In this document: piece after piece, positions 22,463 to 33,859 of the stretch | Numbering within the stretch: position 1 is the first letter of the stretch | Layout: each line of letters opens with the position of its first letter | Source: Cryptomeria japonica | Taxonomy: Eukaryota > Streptophyta > Pinopsida > Cupressales > Cupressaceae | Reading direction: 5' to 3' | DNA length: 64,000 nucleotides | Assembly: GCF_030272615.1 (NCBI RefSeq) | Contig: NC_081405.1 | Span: 313,554,235 to 313,618,234, forward strand | Notes under the pieces: generated by a model | The model's database searches: none | The model's input: only the letters and a program-made list of their open reading frames with translations | Told to the model about the DNA's origin: nothing | Translations under genes and position numbers: made by a program

Positions 22463-23018
22463 CTCTGCCTCTATGTTTTTCCACAAACTGCAAGTTAGAA
22501 TTTTTAACTTTGTCTATACATTGGTAATTTGCATTTTTGAAGGCCTTCTGGTCACTTGGAGACCTTTCCAACGAGTTAAATGGCTCGTAATTTTGAGTCC
22601 CAAGCAGAAAGTTATGCCTATTTGAAGTTAGGATAACATTTCATATAGTTTTTTTTGAAAATTTCTTAGTTCGGATCACTATGCTAATCTTGTTCTGTCT
22701 GTGAGATTTTTGGCAACCTAACTCTTTTCTGCAGGGCGATTTACGAAGATACGCTTGTCAAAGACATAATTCAAAACACAATCATGACTACTAATGGATC
22801 TATTTTGGAGGTTGCCTAAGGATTCAACAAAAACTTTGTGTATTCTTTAAGATTTTTAGGCACACTTCAATTTGGGCTTAAAGAAATGAACTATCATGTC
22901 TTATGTGTCTTTGATGATAGGCGAGTATGCTCTCACCTTTCTTAGGTGATCAGAAAGCTAGACTCATCTTTTGCTTTCATTAGTGCATCTCTTTAGCAGA
23001 CCTGCCCTCCCAAGGAGT
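22463..23018 (+). other. Rest of G2 leader and possible gag start
   Basis: A possible gag start, ATGACTACTAATGG, lies at about 22784, but the frame stops within 12 codons. No domain is recognisable. Somewhere before 23018 the sequence passes into the tail of the G3 element. Confidence 0.35.
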
Positions 23019-23071
23019 TATTAACACTACATTTAGCCATACTCCCATTAAAGTGGGTGCTAAATGTAGTG
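23019..23071 (+). other. Polypurine region of G3 with inverted repeat
   Basis: AAAGTGGGTGCTAAATGTAG precedes the LTR and matches, on the other strand, the tract beside the LTR at 62179. A 13-bp inverted repeat (CACTACATTTAGC / GCTAAATGTAGTG) brackets it here. Confidence 0.6.
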
Positions 23072-24186
23072 TCATAAAATTGTGCCTCTGCAATTAACCA
23101 CATTTGAAGTCCTCACCTCGGTGACGACATCCTCCTTCCTAGCCAAGATCTCTTTCTTCATTTTCACCCCTTGACCCCTTCATGTTTGAGCCCTAAGATA
23201 GCCTCAGGACCCTATTTGGGCCCCAAGATAGGGCAAGATAGGGGCGTGGCGCCCCTATCCCACCCTCTTAGGGTGGCCCCAAGATAGATCCCCTCGGCCC
23301 CATCTACACTTCGGGATCCCAAATCTCCCCGATGTTGGCCTTTTATGAGATGAATCAATCTTCAAGAGGCATGTATAAAAGGGAGTTGGTTTTCTCATTT
23401 GCATAAGGAGGAATGGGAGGCAAAATTCAAGCAAAGTGGATCACAAGCAAGCATAGGCAAAGATATACATCATCAAGCATTCAAGCATTCAAGTCTTCTT
23501 CATTCATCCATTGGAGCAATATTTCAACATTGATTTGCAAGCATGTATGTGTGTTAGGGTTTTGTCATGTTACAATCATCATTAACAAATTGCAGATCTA
23601 CAAGGTATACATTTCCATTGTTTACATTCAAGTATTTGCAATTACATTCTTTCAAGGTTGATTCCTCAACTGAGGTTTGACTGAGACAAACCCCTATCCA
23701 CAACCCCTTTTCCTATCTTTTATGTGTGTAGGTTGCAAGTGTGCAGCTATAATTGTAGGTTTGGGCTTCATTTGTAGAGATGGAAGAACCCTTTTCGTTT
23801 CACGGAGTTTGTGGAGGACCATGTACATTCCTACCAAAGTCCTGATGACTTTTCTCCAAATTTTTAGGGCAGATCCATATCAGTCTAATTAGCTCAGATC
23901 CGAAGTTACAGCGCGATCCCAAACTGGTAGCTCCTCATTTCACTCATTTTCTCTCTCTCTTTTCCACATATTCAACAAGTCAACATATCTATTACAAAAG
24001 AGGGAAAATCACACTTCAACCCTTGCAATCCACTTGGAATTCACATCCATGTTTCCCTTGGATTTGGATCTACTGGATTCAAGCCCCTCTTTTGAACGTA
24101 AAGTTCTCCCAAGTGAAAACCATCCTAGTGACTTCCTTTCTCTCTCCTAGGTGGGGAGTCACTAGGGTTCAATTTTCCACTTTACA
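23070..24186 (+). repeat. Gypsy-type 3' LTR (family G3)
   Basis: It begins TGTCATAAAATTG, ends CACTTTACA, 1.12 kb. Its last 207 bases match the 5' remnant at 18863-19069, and start and end match the minus-strand LTR at 60951-62178. TATAAAA lies at 23374-23380. Confidence 0.82.
23374..23380 (+). promoter_or_regulatory. TATA box in G3 LTR
   Basis: GTATAAAAGGGAG is a good plant TATA context; the minus-strand copy has a TATATAAAC-type box near 61825-61835. Confidence 0.55.
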
Positions 24187-25246
24187 GAAATATGCAGAGA
24201 AGGCCAAAACCACAGGTGCAAACTATTTAAATCAACGATGGTAGCGTAGTAATGTAAGATAAAAATATAATTATTTCTAGCAATTCAAACAAGCATACTG
24301 ATTTCTTAATCCAGACATACAATCTATAAACCTTGATTTCAATAATGGACATAAAGACCTTTCACTGCTAGAACTATTTATTTTTATGTGTGATATTCAA
24401 TACAATCCTCTAAAAACATAAAAACAAAATAAATAAAAAATCAAATGAGTTACAAATTTGAGCACTGCCTTTTACTAAAAAGTATGTTGAATTTACCAAG
24501 AAAAGGAAAGGATGGAGCTGATCAACACTATTCACTTTTTGAACTGTGAATAAATTTGTTGGCGATTATGTCTTCCACCGGATATTTCCTGAGCTTTTTC
24601 TCCAAGTTGCAGTTCCCCATAATTACAATTACTAGTCTATAATATTATTCAATAATATTTGAGCGGACAGTTCTCATGCAACATAAAACTACACACAACA
24701 TTAATTTAGAACATTGTCCACTTGATATTAGTTTTTAACATTATCTTATTTGAATTTTTTACTTTAGTACATAGCAAAATTATATTTTCGTTCAAAAATT
24801 ATTTGGTTTTTTTAAAAATTAAAAGCAGTAGCTATTAATCCTTTGTAATTGATTTTGGTTGGTCTCATTTCTCTATTGTGTTGTGGTTTCGTAAATTTGC
24901 CTTGCAAACGGTGCCCATTTTACCTCATCAAGATCATAGATAGCACACCATAATTTGTTACTAGGTAGTTTGCTAACTCTTGAAACAACGCAAGCAACCA
25001 TGCTTCAAATTTAAGTGTTGCAAGGAAATAAATTTTAGAGGGACTATAGTCAAACATGTTGTCATTGACAAATACAAATAAAATTATTTTTGAATCATAT
25101 AAAACACAATGAAAATGATACCGTGTAGAGACTCCCCACAATAAAAACACTCAAACCATGGCAGTTATGTTGGGCAAATGCACCAAGATGGGGGACCAAA
25201 AAGATGCCAAAAATCTTTTTGGTCCCCAATGGGTTATTTGGTGCAT
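24187..25246. other. Gene-free AT-rich stretch
   Basis: No supported gene. A small hairpin (CCAAAAAGAT / ATCTTTTTGG) lies at about 25197-25222, just before the larger foldback. Confidence 0.5.
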
Positions 25247-25306
25247 GCCAAATAAGGCGTGCACCCTATTTGGTGTGCTTCAAATAGGGTGCACACCTTA
25301 TTTGGC
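25247..25306. repeat. Short perfect-looking hairpin upstream of the split gene
   Basis: Arms of 26 bases (25247-25272 and 25281-25306) pair at 25 of 26 positions around an 8-base loop. It lies 108 bp before the first ATG of the split gene, so it could be a terminal structure of a DNA transposon or a 5' regulatory structure. Confidence 0.85.
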
Positions 25307-25414
25307 GTGCCCCAAATAGAGAACCACAAATTTAAAAGCCCAAAAATTGTATTTTTCAAACCAATTTCTGCTAAACTCGTGTTTTGGTTGCATTTCTTGC
25401 CTTCCAAATTGTGC

Positions 25415-26399
25415 ATGCCAAATAGAAACATATTTTTGGCTTCTAGTATTGTGAGATCTTCATCAAAATTGCACCATGGTGTCGAGGGGGTTGAAGAGGT
25501 ATTTATTTCAATTTTTTTCTCTCTAATTTTGTTTAAAATATGGACTAAATTAGGTATTTAAATTCAAAGTTGTTTTAAATTTTAGGAAATCAAAATCCAT
25601 CTGAAAATGTTGAAAACCCACGACCACCTCCTCATGAAGAGACTTCTAAAGAAGAGCCACAACCAACCCCTCCCCCAATTCCTAGACATCCCTGAGGAAC
25701 ACAAGAAAATATATTAGGGAAAATTGAAAACAACAAAAAAACAACTTGAGGAGTTGATAAATAGGTTGAAAGATCCTAATTCCACAACCTCTCATAGGAC
25801 AAGCCTTGTGGAGTCACTGCAATATATTGCAACCCATGTAGGTTTAGTGAGTGGTCAAATTAATATGTGTTCCAACAAAAGAGAAGAACAAAAAAAAATT
25901 TATGCAAACAAGTTATCATATGTTGTAGTAAAGAAAAAGAAAATAAACAAAGTTGACCCGTGTGCACTTTTCACGAACCCTAGAACCAATCAATCCTTAC
26001 AGCCTAGATGCAGGAGGTTCCCTATCCATTGGTGCCACCATAAAGGGATAAGGAATAACTTTTGGGATAGGTGGTGGATGGTTTTTGATCAGCCACCATG
26101 TAATAATCATGAGGTACCTCAGTACTTTTTAAGGAAACTCTATTGTGAGTTTGTCCTCAATGAGATACCTAACTATTTTGACTACCTAAATTTTCAAGGT
26201 AGGAGTGGGGGATCGTCACATGACAGAGCAGGGGAACAACATGACCCAAACCTAGCATCAAGACCCTTGGGTAGACCTATGGTGAAGCACGTGACTGTTC
26301 CTTGCATTGTGAAGGAACCTGTCAAGGTGGACACCTTAGAGTCCATTAGCTCATTGACTTAGACCCTCATACAGTATGTCAAGCCTCTAGTACATGTTG
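25415..26399 (+). pseudogene. Unidentified multi-exon gene, 5' part (exons 1-2), split by Copia-2
   Basis: Exon 1 is read as 25415-25498 (MPNRNIFLAS..., 28 codons) ending GAAGAG|GTATTT. Exon 2 starts after TTTTAG at 25586. Its long open part from 25724 gives a helical, charged start (KKQLEELINRLKD), an LVESLQYIATHVGLVSGQI segment, a basic KKKKINK block, then Cys/His/Trp-rich sequence (RRFPIHWCHHKGIRNNFWDRWW). A TAG lies near 25718, and the frame before it is uncertain. A second TAG at 26360-26362 precedes the break. The reading continues in the same frame at 59324 once Copia-2 and one target duplication are removed. I do not recognise the family. It could be a host gene or the gene of an old DNA transposon. 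Confidence 0.6.
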
Positions 26400-27316
26400 T
26401 GTTGGCATTATGTGAATCGGTATAAGGACATAATGATATTGTATGTTGTCATTGATATCAATATGTGATATGAAGTGAACCGGTATATGTGATATGTGAG
26501 AAGAGAGAACCGGCATATGTGTGAACTGGTATATATGCCAAAGTGAAGTGGTGTATTTTCTCAAGGTGAATCGGCATGTAGTTATGGGAACCGACGCATG
26601 GAAGCATTGTATGACTACCGGTTGGTAGGTAGTTTCCACTTCAGGATTTCCAGTTGGAGTATGTCAAGCCTGTGTGACTCAATCGGTGATCTCTGTGTGA
26701 TGAGTTAGCAGTATAACGGAGAACAGATCATGTTGCCACATAAGCCCTGTGCACGTGAAGGATCTTGCATGAAGAAGACTATCCCTATCCACCTTGGGAA
26801 TGTGCGAAGTTTGTCAAACGGTGATAACGCATGATGGGTTATCACCCGCCATGAAATCGGTGGATAATGGACGATGGAGAATGTCTTTCGATCAATTCAA
26901 GATTGTTGCATTTAATGCAGTATGATTCAACGGTCAGGATTGAACCGCTTGAATTGCTTAACCTAATAGGGTTAGGGTTTCTGCTACCGACCTGTTTGTT
27001 CACTATAAGGTCGATGTTAGGTTTTTGTCTGAAGTTGTTGGCAAAAGTTGTGAGTGTGTATACAACGAAAGCAATACAATATTCTTGCTACACCAAAGGA
27101 GAGAAGAGATACCTGCAAAGTGAATGTGCAGAAGGTGAAGAGGAGCCAAAACGGATCTGCATTAGCATTGAGTGTTGTTACCAAATCATTGTAATTCTTA
27201 TTGATCTTTAACCACTTCAATAGTTGTGAAATCCCTTAATAGGGTAGCTTTAACCGGCTTGATACAAATCCCTTAATAGGGTAACTTGAAGTTATTGAGT
27301 TCTGGGAAGCTATAGA
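26400..27316 (+). repeat. Copia-2 5' LTR, first part
   Basis: It begins TGTTGGCATTATGTG and aligns with 57752-58676 of the 3' LTR up to GGGAAGCTATAGA, where the CACTA element starts. The short open frame at 26867-27211 also exists, broken, in the 3' LTR and is not a gene. Confidence 0.92.
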
Positions 27317-27332
27317 CACTAGTACATTTGGG
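27317..27332 (+). repeat. CACTA left terminal inverted repeat
   Basis: CACTAGTACATTTGGG; weaker similarity with the other end continues for about 15 more bases (GACGG shared). Confidence 0.92.
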
Positions 27333-27349
27333 TCAAAATTTTGACGGCA

Positions 27350-27760
27350 AATCATCGGAATTCTGATGCATTTTTGTCGCACTACCGACAAAAAAAGTCA
27401 TCGAAAACTTTTTGTCGGAAGTTCTGACTATCCTTGTGGTCATCGCAATTCTGACATCAGCCCCATCCTTTCCGACGGCTGCCATTGATACTCATACCCA
27501 GAAAGAATACCGTCTCGATCTCGGGCTACCATCGGAATTTCGACATCAAAGCGTAAAAATTCCGATAGAGGAGTGTCGTCGGATGCACAGCATCCTCGTC
27601 AGAACTCTCCTGGAGGCCATTGTAATTTTAACCCTTTGGTGTCGGAATTATGATGGCCTCCAGGAGAGTTCCGACAAGGATGTTGTGCATCCGATGGCAC
27701 TCCTCTGTCGGAATTTTTACGCTTTGATGTCAAAATTTCGATGATAGGCCAATTTTTCAG
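27350..27760. repeat. CACTA subterminal motif cluster
   Basis: CATCGGAATT/GTCGGAATT and close variants occur at about 27352, 27413, 27439, 27530, 27558 (reverse), 27640 and 27708. Such repeated subterminal motifs are the usual binding sites of the TNPA-type protein. The same motif recurs at 47546 and 47628 near the other end. Confidence 0.7.
27531..27742. repeat. Large subterminal palindrome of the CACTA element
   Basis: Arms 27531-27620 and 27653-27742 are reverse complements with few mismatches around a 32-base spacer (GGAGGCCAT / ATGGCCTCC at the inner edge). Confidence 0.9.
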
Positions 27761-27799
27761 AAAAAAAAATTTATAGAAAAAGATTGGCATTGGTATCTC

Positions 27800-27965
27800 T
27801 ATTCTATCTCTCTTCTCTATCCCTCTCTACTATCTCTCTTCTCTCTCCCCTCTCTAGGTCTCTTTCTCCATCCCTCTCTTCTTCTCTCCCTCTCTACTTC
27901 TCTTTCTCTACCCTCTCCAGGTCATTATCTCTTCCTCTCACCCTCTCTCTCTCTCTCACCTCTAG
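27800..27965. repeat. CT-rich low-complexity tract
   Basis: Repeats of CTCTCTCC/CTATCCCT; the Leu/Ser open frame across it is compositional. Confidence 0.85.
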
Positions 27966-30900
27966 TATGTGCATATGAGCCTTTCAAACCCACTCGGGGG
28001 TAAAATAGCCCTAAGTTGGCCTTATTTTGAGGAAAAATGCAAACATTTAAAGGATAAAATCAGTAATTTTCTACATTGCCGACCCCAATCTGTGCAAACC
28101 TTCTTGTTATTTGCACCTAAATCTGTGCATGAGAGGAGTCCAAACCCACTCAGCAAGAGAAGAGCACCTTAAGTCAGCTAGAAGGAAGGTAAATTCATGA
28201 ATTTAATAAACAATTATTGGGTTGGCCGACCTATGGAGGTGAAATGAAGGCAAAGGTAAAAAAGGAAGCATATAAAACAAAGATCAAATGCTCATCAAAT
28301 TCAATTTGCAACCAATTAAGAGGAGAAGAATTAGGGAGCAAGTCTATGAATTAGGGTATAAAATCAGATTAAATTTATTTGTGATGCATTATTTGTTTTT
28401 CATTTCATTCATGATATGTTCTTTCTTGCTTTTAGGATGTGAGGACTTCATTACAAGGAAAAGAACACCTTACCTAGCACATAGAGCATGCCAACATCAT
28501 GCATCAATGCAAGGATGAAGACACTTGATGAAAGGAGGCTTCAAGGCATGAAAGAGGACATTGGCATCATGGAGGGTTTTCACATCAATATCAACACCAA
28601 GATTCATGAGTTTAGGATGGCAACATGAGGAGCTAAACCTATTCAGAGCTTTCAACAATGCAATACAAAGGAAGGAGCATCTCAAGGCACAAGGACAATG
28701 TCAAATGATGATCAAGATATTATGAGGATTCAACAAGGAAGAAACAGAAGACTATCTTGCATTCCCTTCGAAAATCCTAGAATAGCAATCAGTAGAATAA
28801 GGAGAAATCAATAAGGATTTCTTTAAAATGAAGGGATCTACAACACAATAGGCCATATGTAAGACATCAATCACCAATGATCAAGGTATTCAAGTTAGAG
28901 TTACAAAGGTGATCAAGGCTGGATAGATCAAGAATAAGTGGGTTCTACATCAAGCCTAGGCACTACAAAGTCTATATCAAACATATTCACCAAGGTGAAT
29001 TACCCCACAAAGAGGTAGATTTTTGAATCTCAAAGAGGATTTCATCAAAGCAAGCCATTCAAGTCAAGTTTATGCACCATGAAGTTGAAGCAAGCATCAT
29101 CGGTATGGAGATGCAACAAAAGGAGGACCAAGCATCATCAAACATATACTTCATTAAGCACACGGTCACATAAAAGGATCAAGAACTATCAGGAAGATGG
29201 AAGGACACAAACATGATCAAGTAGATAGTTTCAAAAGAATTAATCAAAAGCTAAGGACTTGATCATCTAGATGATACAATTTGGGAATATGTCCCACCAC
29301 CTTCATCATGTTGAGAAAACTAGATAACGTTGAGTATCAAGAGATATTGCTCAATCACATAAGCTTTGTGATGATCGACTTGGCAAGTTGAGTTGGCATC
29401 CAATCCTCGTCAACCTAATCAAGTGAAGCCACATTGACATGTCCAAGTTCATCATACTTGATTCATTTAATGAATGAGCTAGTGACACATTGCAATGCTT
29501 CAAAGTTTGTTCAAGCATACCTAACCTATTTCCTCATTGGTTAGAATTCAATGTGGACATGTGTCCTATTCAATGTAATTATTTAATTGGCTAGAATGGA
29601 GTTTGTTATAACAAGCCCTAATTAGGGTTTCACTATATTATCTCGACTATTGATTTGATAGTCAATATGGGTCATTCATTATAATGGGGGTCTATAAAAG
29701 GTGTAGCCTTTTCATTTGTAAAGCTTAATAGTTGCTAGTCAACAATTAATAGTTCATAGATAGCAGCTAGATAGCAAGTATAGTAGAGTAGGAGGAAAGA
29801 AGGAATTGTTGCCAAGACTTGTTGATTTTAATACATGATCTTCATTGAAGCATGGTGGATTTCTACATGTAATTTATACATGTTGCAAGGCTTCTTGTTA
29901 CTTCTCAAGTTTAGATAAATTTCATATATTGCAATGGAGAAATGTGATGATTTCTTGATGGAAATCTTGTTCATACTATTTGTAATTTTCTGGTTGTAAG
30001 TTGCAATGTATGGTTAGTCTAAACTTCATTAAGCATAAGTTCAATTGTGAATGTTCACTTAAATTGTGCTAGTTTTGGGTATTCGAATGAATGTTCATGA
30101 TATGAAAACCCTTTGTTATTCCTTAGAAGATTGCATTAGTTTTGTGTACTTGTTTCTGCATGGCAAAGCAAAGCTTGATTATGGAATTCATCTATCAAAT
30201 CATCATCCTTTATTGTCACTGTTCTTAGGATTAAATTAGATCTCTAAACCCTTTATCTCTTTTGTCTTTTATTTTCCAAGCAAGTTAGTGTAGAGTCCAA
30301 GTTCCGATAGAGTTCAAGAAAAATGTAAGCCCCCTTGCAATTCCAGCAAAATCACACCATATTCACTAAGTCTATCCCATGCAATTAAGTTGCATAGTTC
30401 GTATTGTAAACCTTGGAGTTGCTTTGATTGATCACTTTGTTTAGCATTCAAAGTTTCTTTGTTCAAGAGATGATAGAATACCTTGGTATTTTATTGTGTT
30501 CGCGGTGCATAAAAAAACATCAATAGGTGGTTCTAGATAAAAGATAGTTGTGGGTTTGCATGCATGTTTAGTGCATGATTCAAGGAGGTTGTTTGCAACT
30601 TTCTCGTTGAGGAGATGTCAGTATGCAATCATTAGTCCCTCATCATCTCTACAATATTTTCTTGATGGATTCCTTGACTAGTGGAATTGTTTGGCAAATC
30701 GGATTTGGAGTTGATTTGGTGTCTTTGTCTTGAGATCCATATGGTATTTATTTGTATCTCAGTTTGCAAGTTATTGATGTGATGATGAGTTTTACATGCA
30801 TCATTGTTTTAGATCTACAAGTTACGCAGTTGTATGGATTTAATCCACCCATTGGTGATGCAAAGCCCTTGTTGCTGAGATAGGATCCTTCACTCAAGAA

Positions 30901-32934
30901 CCCCAAACAAGGACCCTACAACTTCTACAAAGACATCAAGGGTTGGATTGGTTTCAATTTGATTGTTTTCATACCTCTCCCCATACTAAGCCATCTAGAC
31001 AATGCCAATCCCACAGTGTCTCACAAAAGTCTCTCAGGACTCAAAGGCCACTACACCCAACCAAAGGTGGACACACACTTCCTAAGGCAATGGGGACCTC
31101 CAATACCTTGATTTACTATCATATAGGGTTAATAGACCTGTTTCAATCATCAAACATGATGTATTGAGAAAAATTAGTACTGCTGCTACAATTAGGCCTG
31201 TCACGCCTAGTAGCCCTGCCAATCTAAAAAACTTAAGGTTTCTTGTTAATTTATCAAACGACCTCTAAAAATAAGAGTGGATTTTTTTTCATTCAAGTGA
31301 GTTCCAAAGGCTTCCAAAAGGGTTTGGGCAGATCCAATGTCTAAGGGTTATAAACCCAACTTCACTCCTAGGCCTAATAGCCCTAATTAGGCCACCTTAA
31401 CAAAGGAAGTATACTCAAAACCTACTACCTAGGAAAAGTAAGACCTAATACATGTGGGGGACATGGATAAAACATAAATTACCAAGTTATAGCCCTTTTT
31501 TCCATCGCTATCATCATTTGTGGGGTTGGATGCATACCCAGCCAAGGTGGTCACATAGAGATGCCCACCTCTAAAACTTCAAACCCTCGCCTTTACCTAT
31601 CACTTCCCTAAAAAAGGTCTTGTAAATATTAAATTAAATTTTCACCACTTGCTTCACCCCAAAGGCCATACAAATCCCATGAGGTATCAGCAAGAAAAAC
31701 TCATATTTGCTGTCAAACCCTAGGTAGACTGTTAAATCCGGGGTACCTTCACAAAAAACCACTTTTCTCATGGCTCCAGAAGAGTTAGAGGCTCAGAATT
31801 GTTGCATTGGAAAGGTAAGACACATTAATTTCATATTCAAGAGGTTTTATTCCCTGGAGAAAGCTGTACTATACGGAATATGGGAAATAGCAGCAAAATG
31901 CATGAAAAAGATAGATTTTTATTGGTTTCTTTGTTCACAAAACTTTCATTTTCCTTCAACAACCTTGCCAAAGGTTTGAATTCAACCTTTAATGACCCTT
32001 CCAATAGTTATCAACTAATTTTGGAAACCAACATGGCAGTTTGGAGGAAGTTGCAATTTTGGGTTAAAAGTTGTCATAGTTGCTTGACAACTTTTGACAA
32101 CTTTTGACATTTTGTCCTCCTAAACACACCTAGACACTAATTGACCCCTAAGACACTTAAAACTCTTCAAATTCACTAAAAATTCCTTCAAGGCATGAAT
32201 AACCCCAATTTCCATACACCCAAGGTGGTTTATAACACACCTACCTAGGGCATAGGCTTACAAGGTGGGGTGACTTATTACATCAACATGAAAATAAACC
32301 AAAACTATCCTTAAGTGTTTCAAAACCTGAAAGCCAATCAAGAGGAGTTTGATTCTTCAAGAATCCCATGATTTGAATTTGAAGATGCCCCTGCATCAAT
32401 TGGCTATAGTGAGATGACTTGAATGTGGACTGTCTATATCCACAAATCTATGGTCATTTGTGCATTGGTATGTTCCACTGGGATGGGAGGAAGGAATATT
32501 AGAGTACCTAGATAGTTATATATTGCCACTCTTAGTGTGGGCCACTATTAAGGGATTCTTGAATGGTCATGGAAGGCATACAATTTAGTTTGCAGCAATG
32601 AAGTTCCCTCAAAGGGCATGATGCCAAGCTTTTTTTGGGGGAGTTACCTCCCCATTTGATGGGGAAGTTTCAGCTTTTTGGACAAGACTTGGCTTTGATT
32701 GTGAAAGTTATGCTTGCATGATTATGAAAGGATATAAGTTTTACACGTAGGATCTAGATACTTTCTTTCCTTACCTATGCGAGGAGAGATTTTCCTTCAA
32801 ATCATGCCCAGCCGAGGTAAACCTCTTTGGAATAATAATAACAAGCATTTCTTTAACAAAGTAAATTATATAGAAGAGCAGTATATGCATGGATTTACAA
32901 AAGTGTAATGCAAAATTTAGATCTATACCTTGTT
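27966..32934. other. Gene-poor interior of the CACTA element
   Basis: No supported coding gene. A plus-strand promoter-like TATAAAAG at 29693-29700 with AAGCTTAATAG downstream resembles an LTR core, but I cannot find TG/CA ends with a duplication, so an inserted solo LTR is only possible. Short open frames between 30943 and 32107 show no domain. Confidence 0.4.
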
Positions 32935-33181
32935 ACTTAAAAATAGAAGTTCTTCTCCGTGTTCATTTTTCCATGATATAACTTGACCTCGGGCAACCTT
33001 TTGACTATCAAGAAGTGATTGCCTCAGATGAAAGTAGTGATAAATGTCACTATCAACAAAAGAACAACCAATAAATGATAAATTTGCAGTGAGATCATAG
33101 TGCCTAAATCAGTCTAAAAGCTTATAAGGATCAGAACCAAGCCATATAAGCTTTGAGAACAATTTGAGAGCATCAAAGTCA
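32935..33181 (-). pseudogene. Possible captured gene exon inside the CACTA element
   Basis: On the minus strand, after CTGGTAG at 33182 and in the phase that skips two bases, the sequence reads FDALKLFSKLIWLGSDPY, a TAA or TGA-type break, then FRHYDLTANLSFIGCSFVDS and LRQSLLDSQKVARGQVISW, ending KNEHGEELLFLSNK before GTATAG. The amino-acid mix looks like a real globular protein rather than a random frame, and it ends at a plausible splice donor. I do not recognise the family. CACTA elements often carry pieces of host genes, which is the likeliest reading; a decayed exon of the element itself is the alternative. Confidence 0.4.
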
Positions 33182-33607
33182 TCTACCAGACATTAGAAAT
33201 TGTCAAATCAATGACACATTCATATCAAGCATCTTTACTTTTTTGAAAAGTAGACCACATTTCAGATCTAGATGACACAATAATGACTTTGATTTCCTCT
33301 TGCAAGATATTCCTCCATCATGTATTGCTTCATCGAAGTTCAAATTTTCTTCTTCAAGGGCTCTCAATGATTCTCTATATAGGATTCTTCGTGTCTATGA
33401 GATCCACTTCATTGGGAGGCCTACTTAAACATTTCACATCTGTTTGTGGACTCTCACCTTTCAAACATTTCACATCTTATAATTGAGCTTCGCTTTGTTT
33501 CGAGAATAGTTTAATATTCTCTACTTAATAGGGCCAACCACGTGAAGGTGGAAGCTCATTTGGCCCCTCCCCACCCCCCTAACATCACTCTAAATTCCCT
33601 GTTAACA

Positions 33608-33800
33608 TCTAACATTCATTCAATCTTTCATTCATTCTTTCATCCATTATTAAAATATAACATTCATTCATTATCACATAACGTTCATTAACACATAAAA
33701 TTCATTAACTTTCATTAAAACACAGCATTCATCAATAATCATCAACACATATCATTCATGAACATTCATTAGCACATAATTACATTCATTACACATAAAA
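33608..33800. repeat. ATTCATT-rich degenerate tandem repeat
   Basis: CATTCATTA/CATTAACACATA units repeat irregularly for about 190 bp, just beyond the 3' end of the second CACTA gene. Confidence 0.8.
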
Positions 33801-33859
33801 ATCAGTGATTATCAAATAAGGTAGATTACAATCATTTATTTCTTTGTTTTTTTTTTGAA

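Noticed and set aside
26867-27211. 114-codon open frame in the Copia-2 LTR
   Set aside because: It lies inside an LTR and is broken in the other LTR copy (58220-58441).
27784-27978. Leu/Ser open frame
   Set aside because: Produced by a CT-rich microsatellite.
29500-30900. Solo LTR around the TATA box at 29693
   Set aside because: No TG/CA ends with a target duplication could be fixed, so it is mentioned only as a possibility.
33571-33800. Possible CRISPR-like array (ATTCATT repeats)
   Set aside because: Repeats are short, irregular and without unique spacers; a plant nuclear low-complexity tract.
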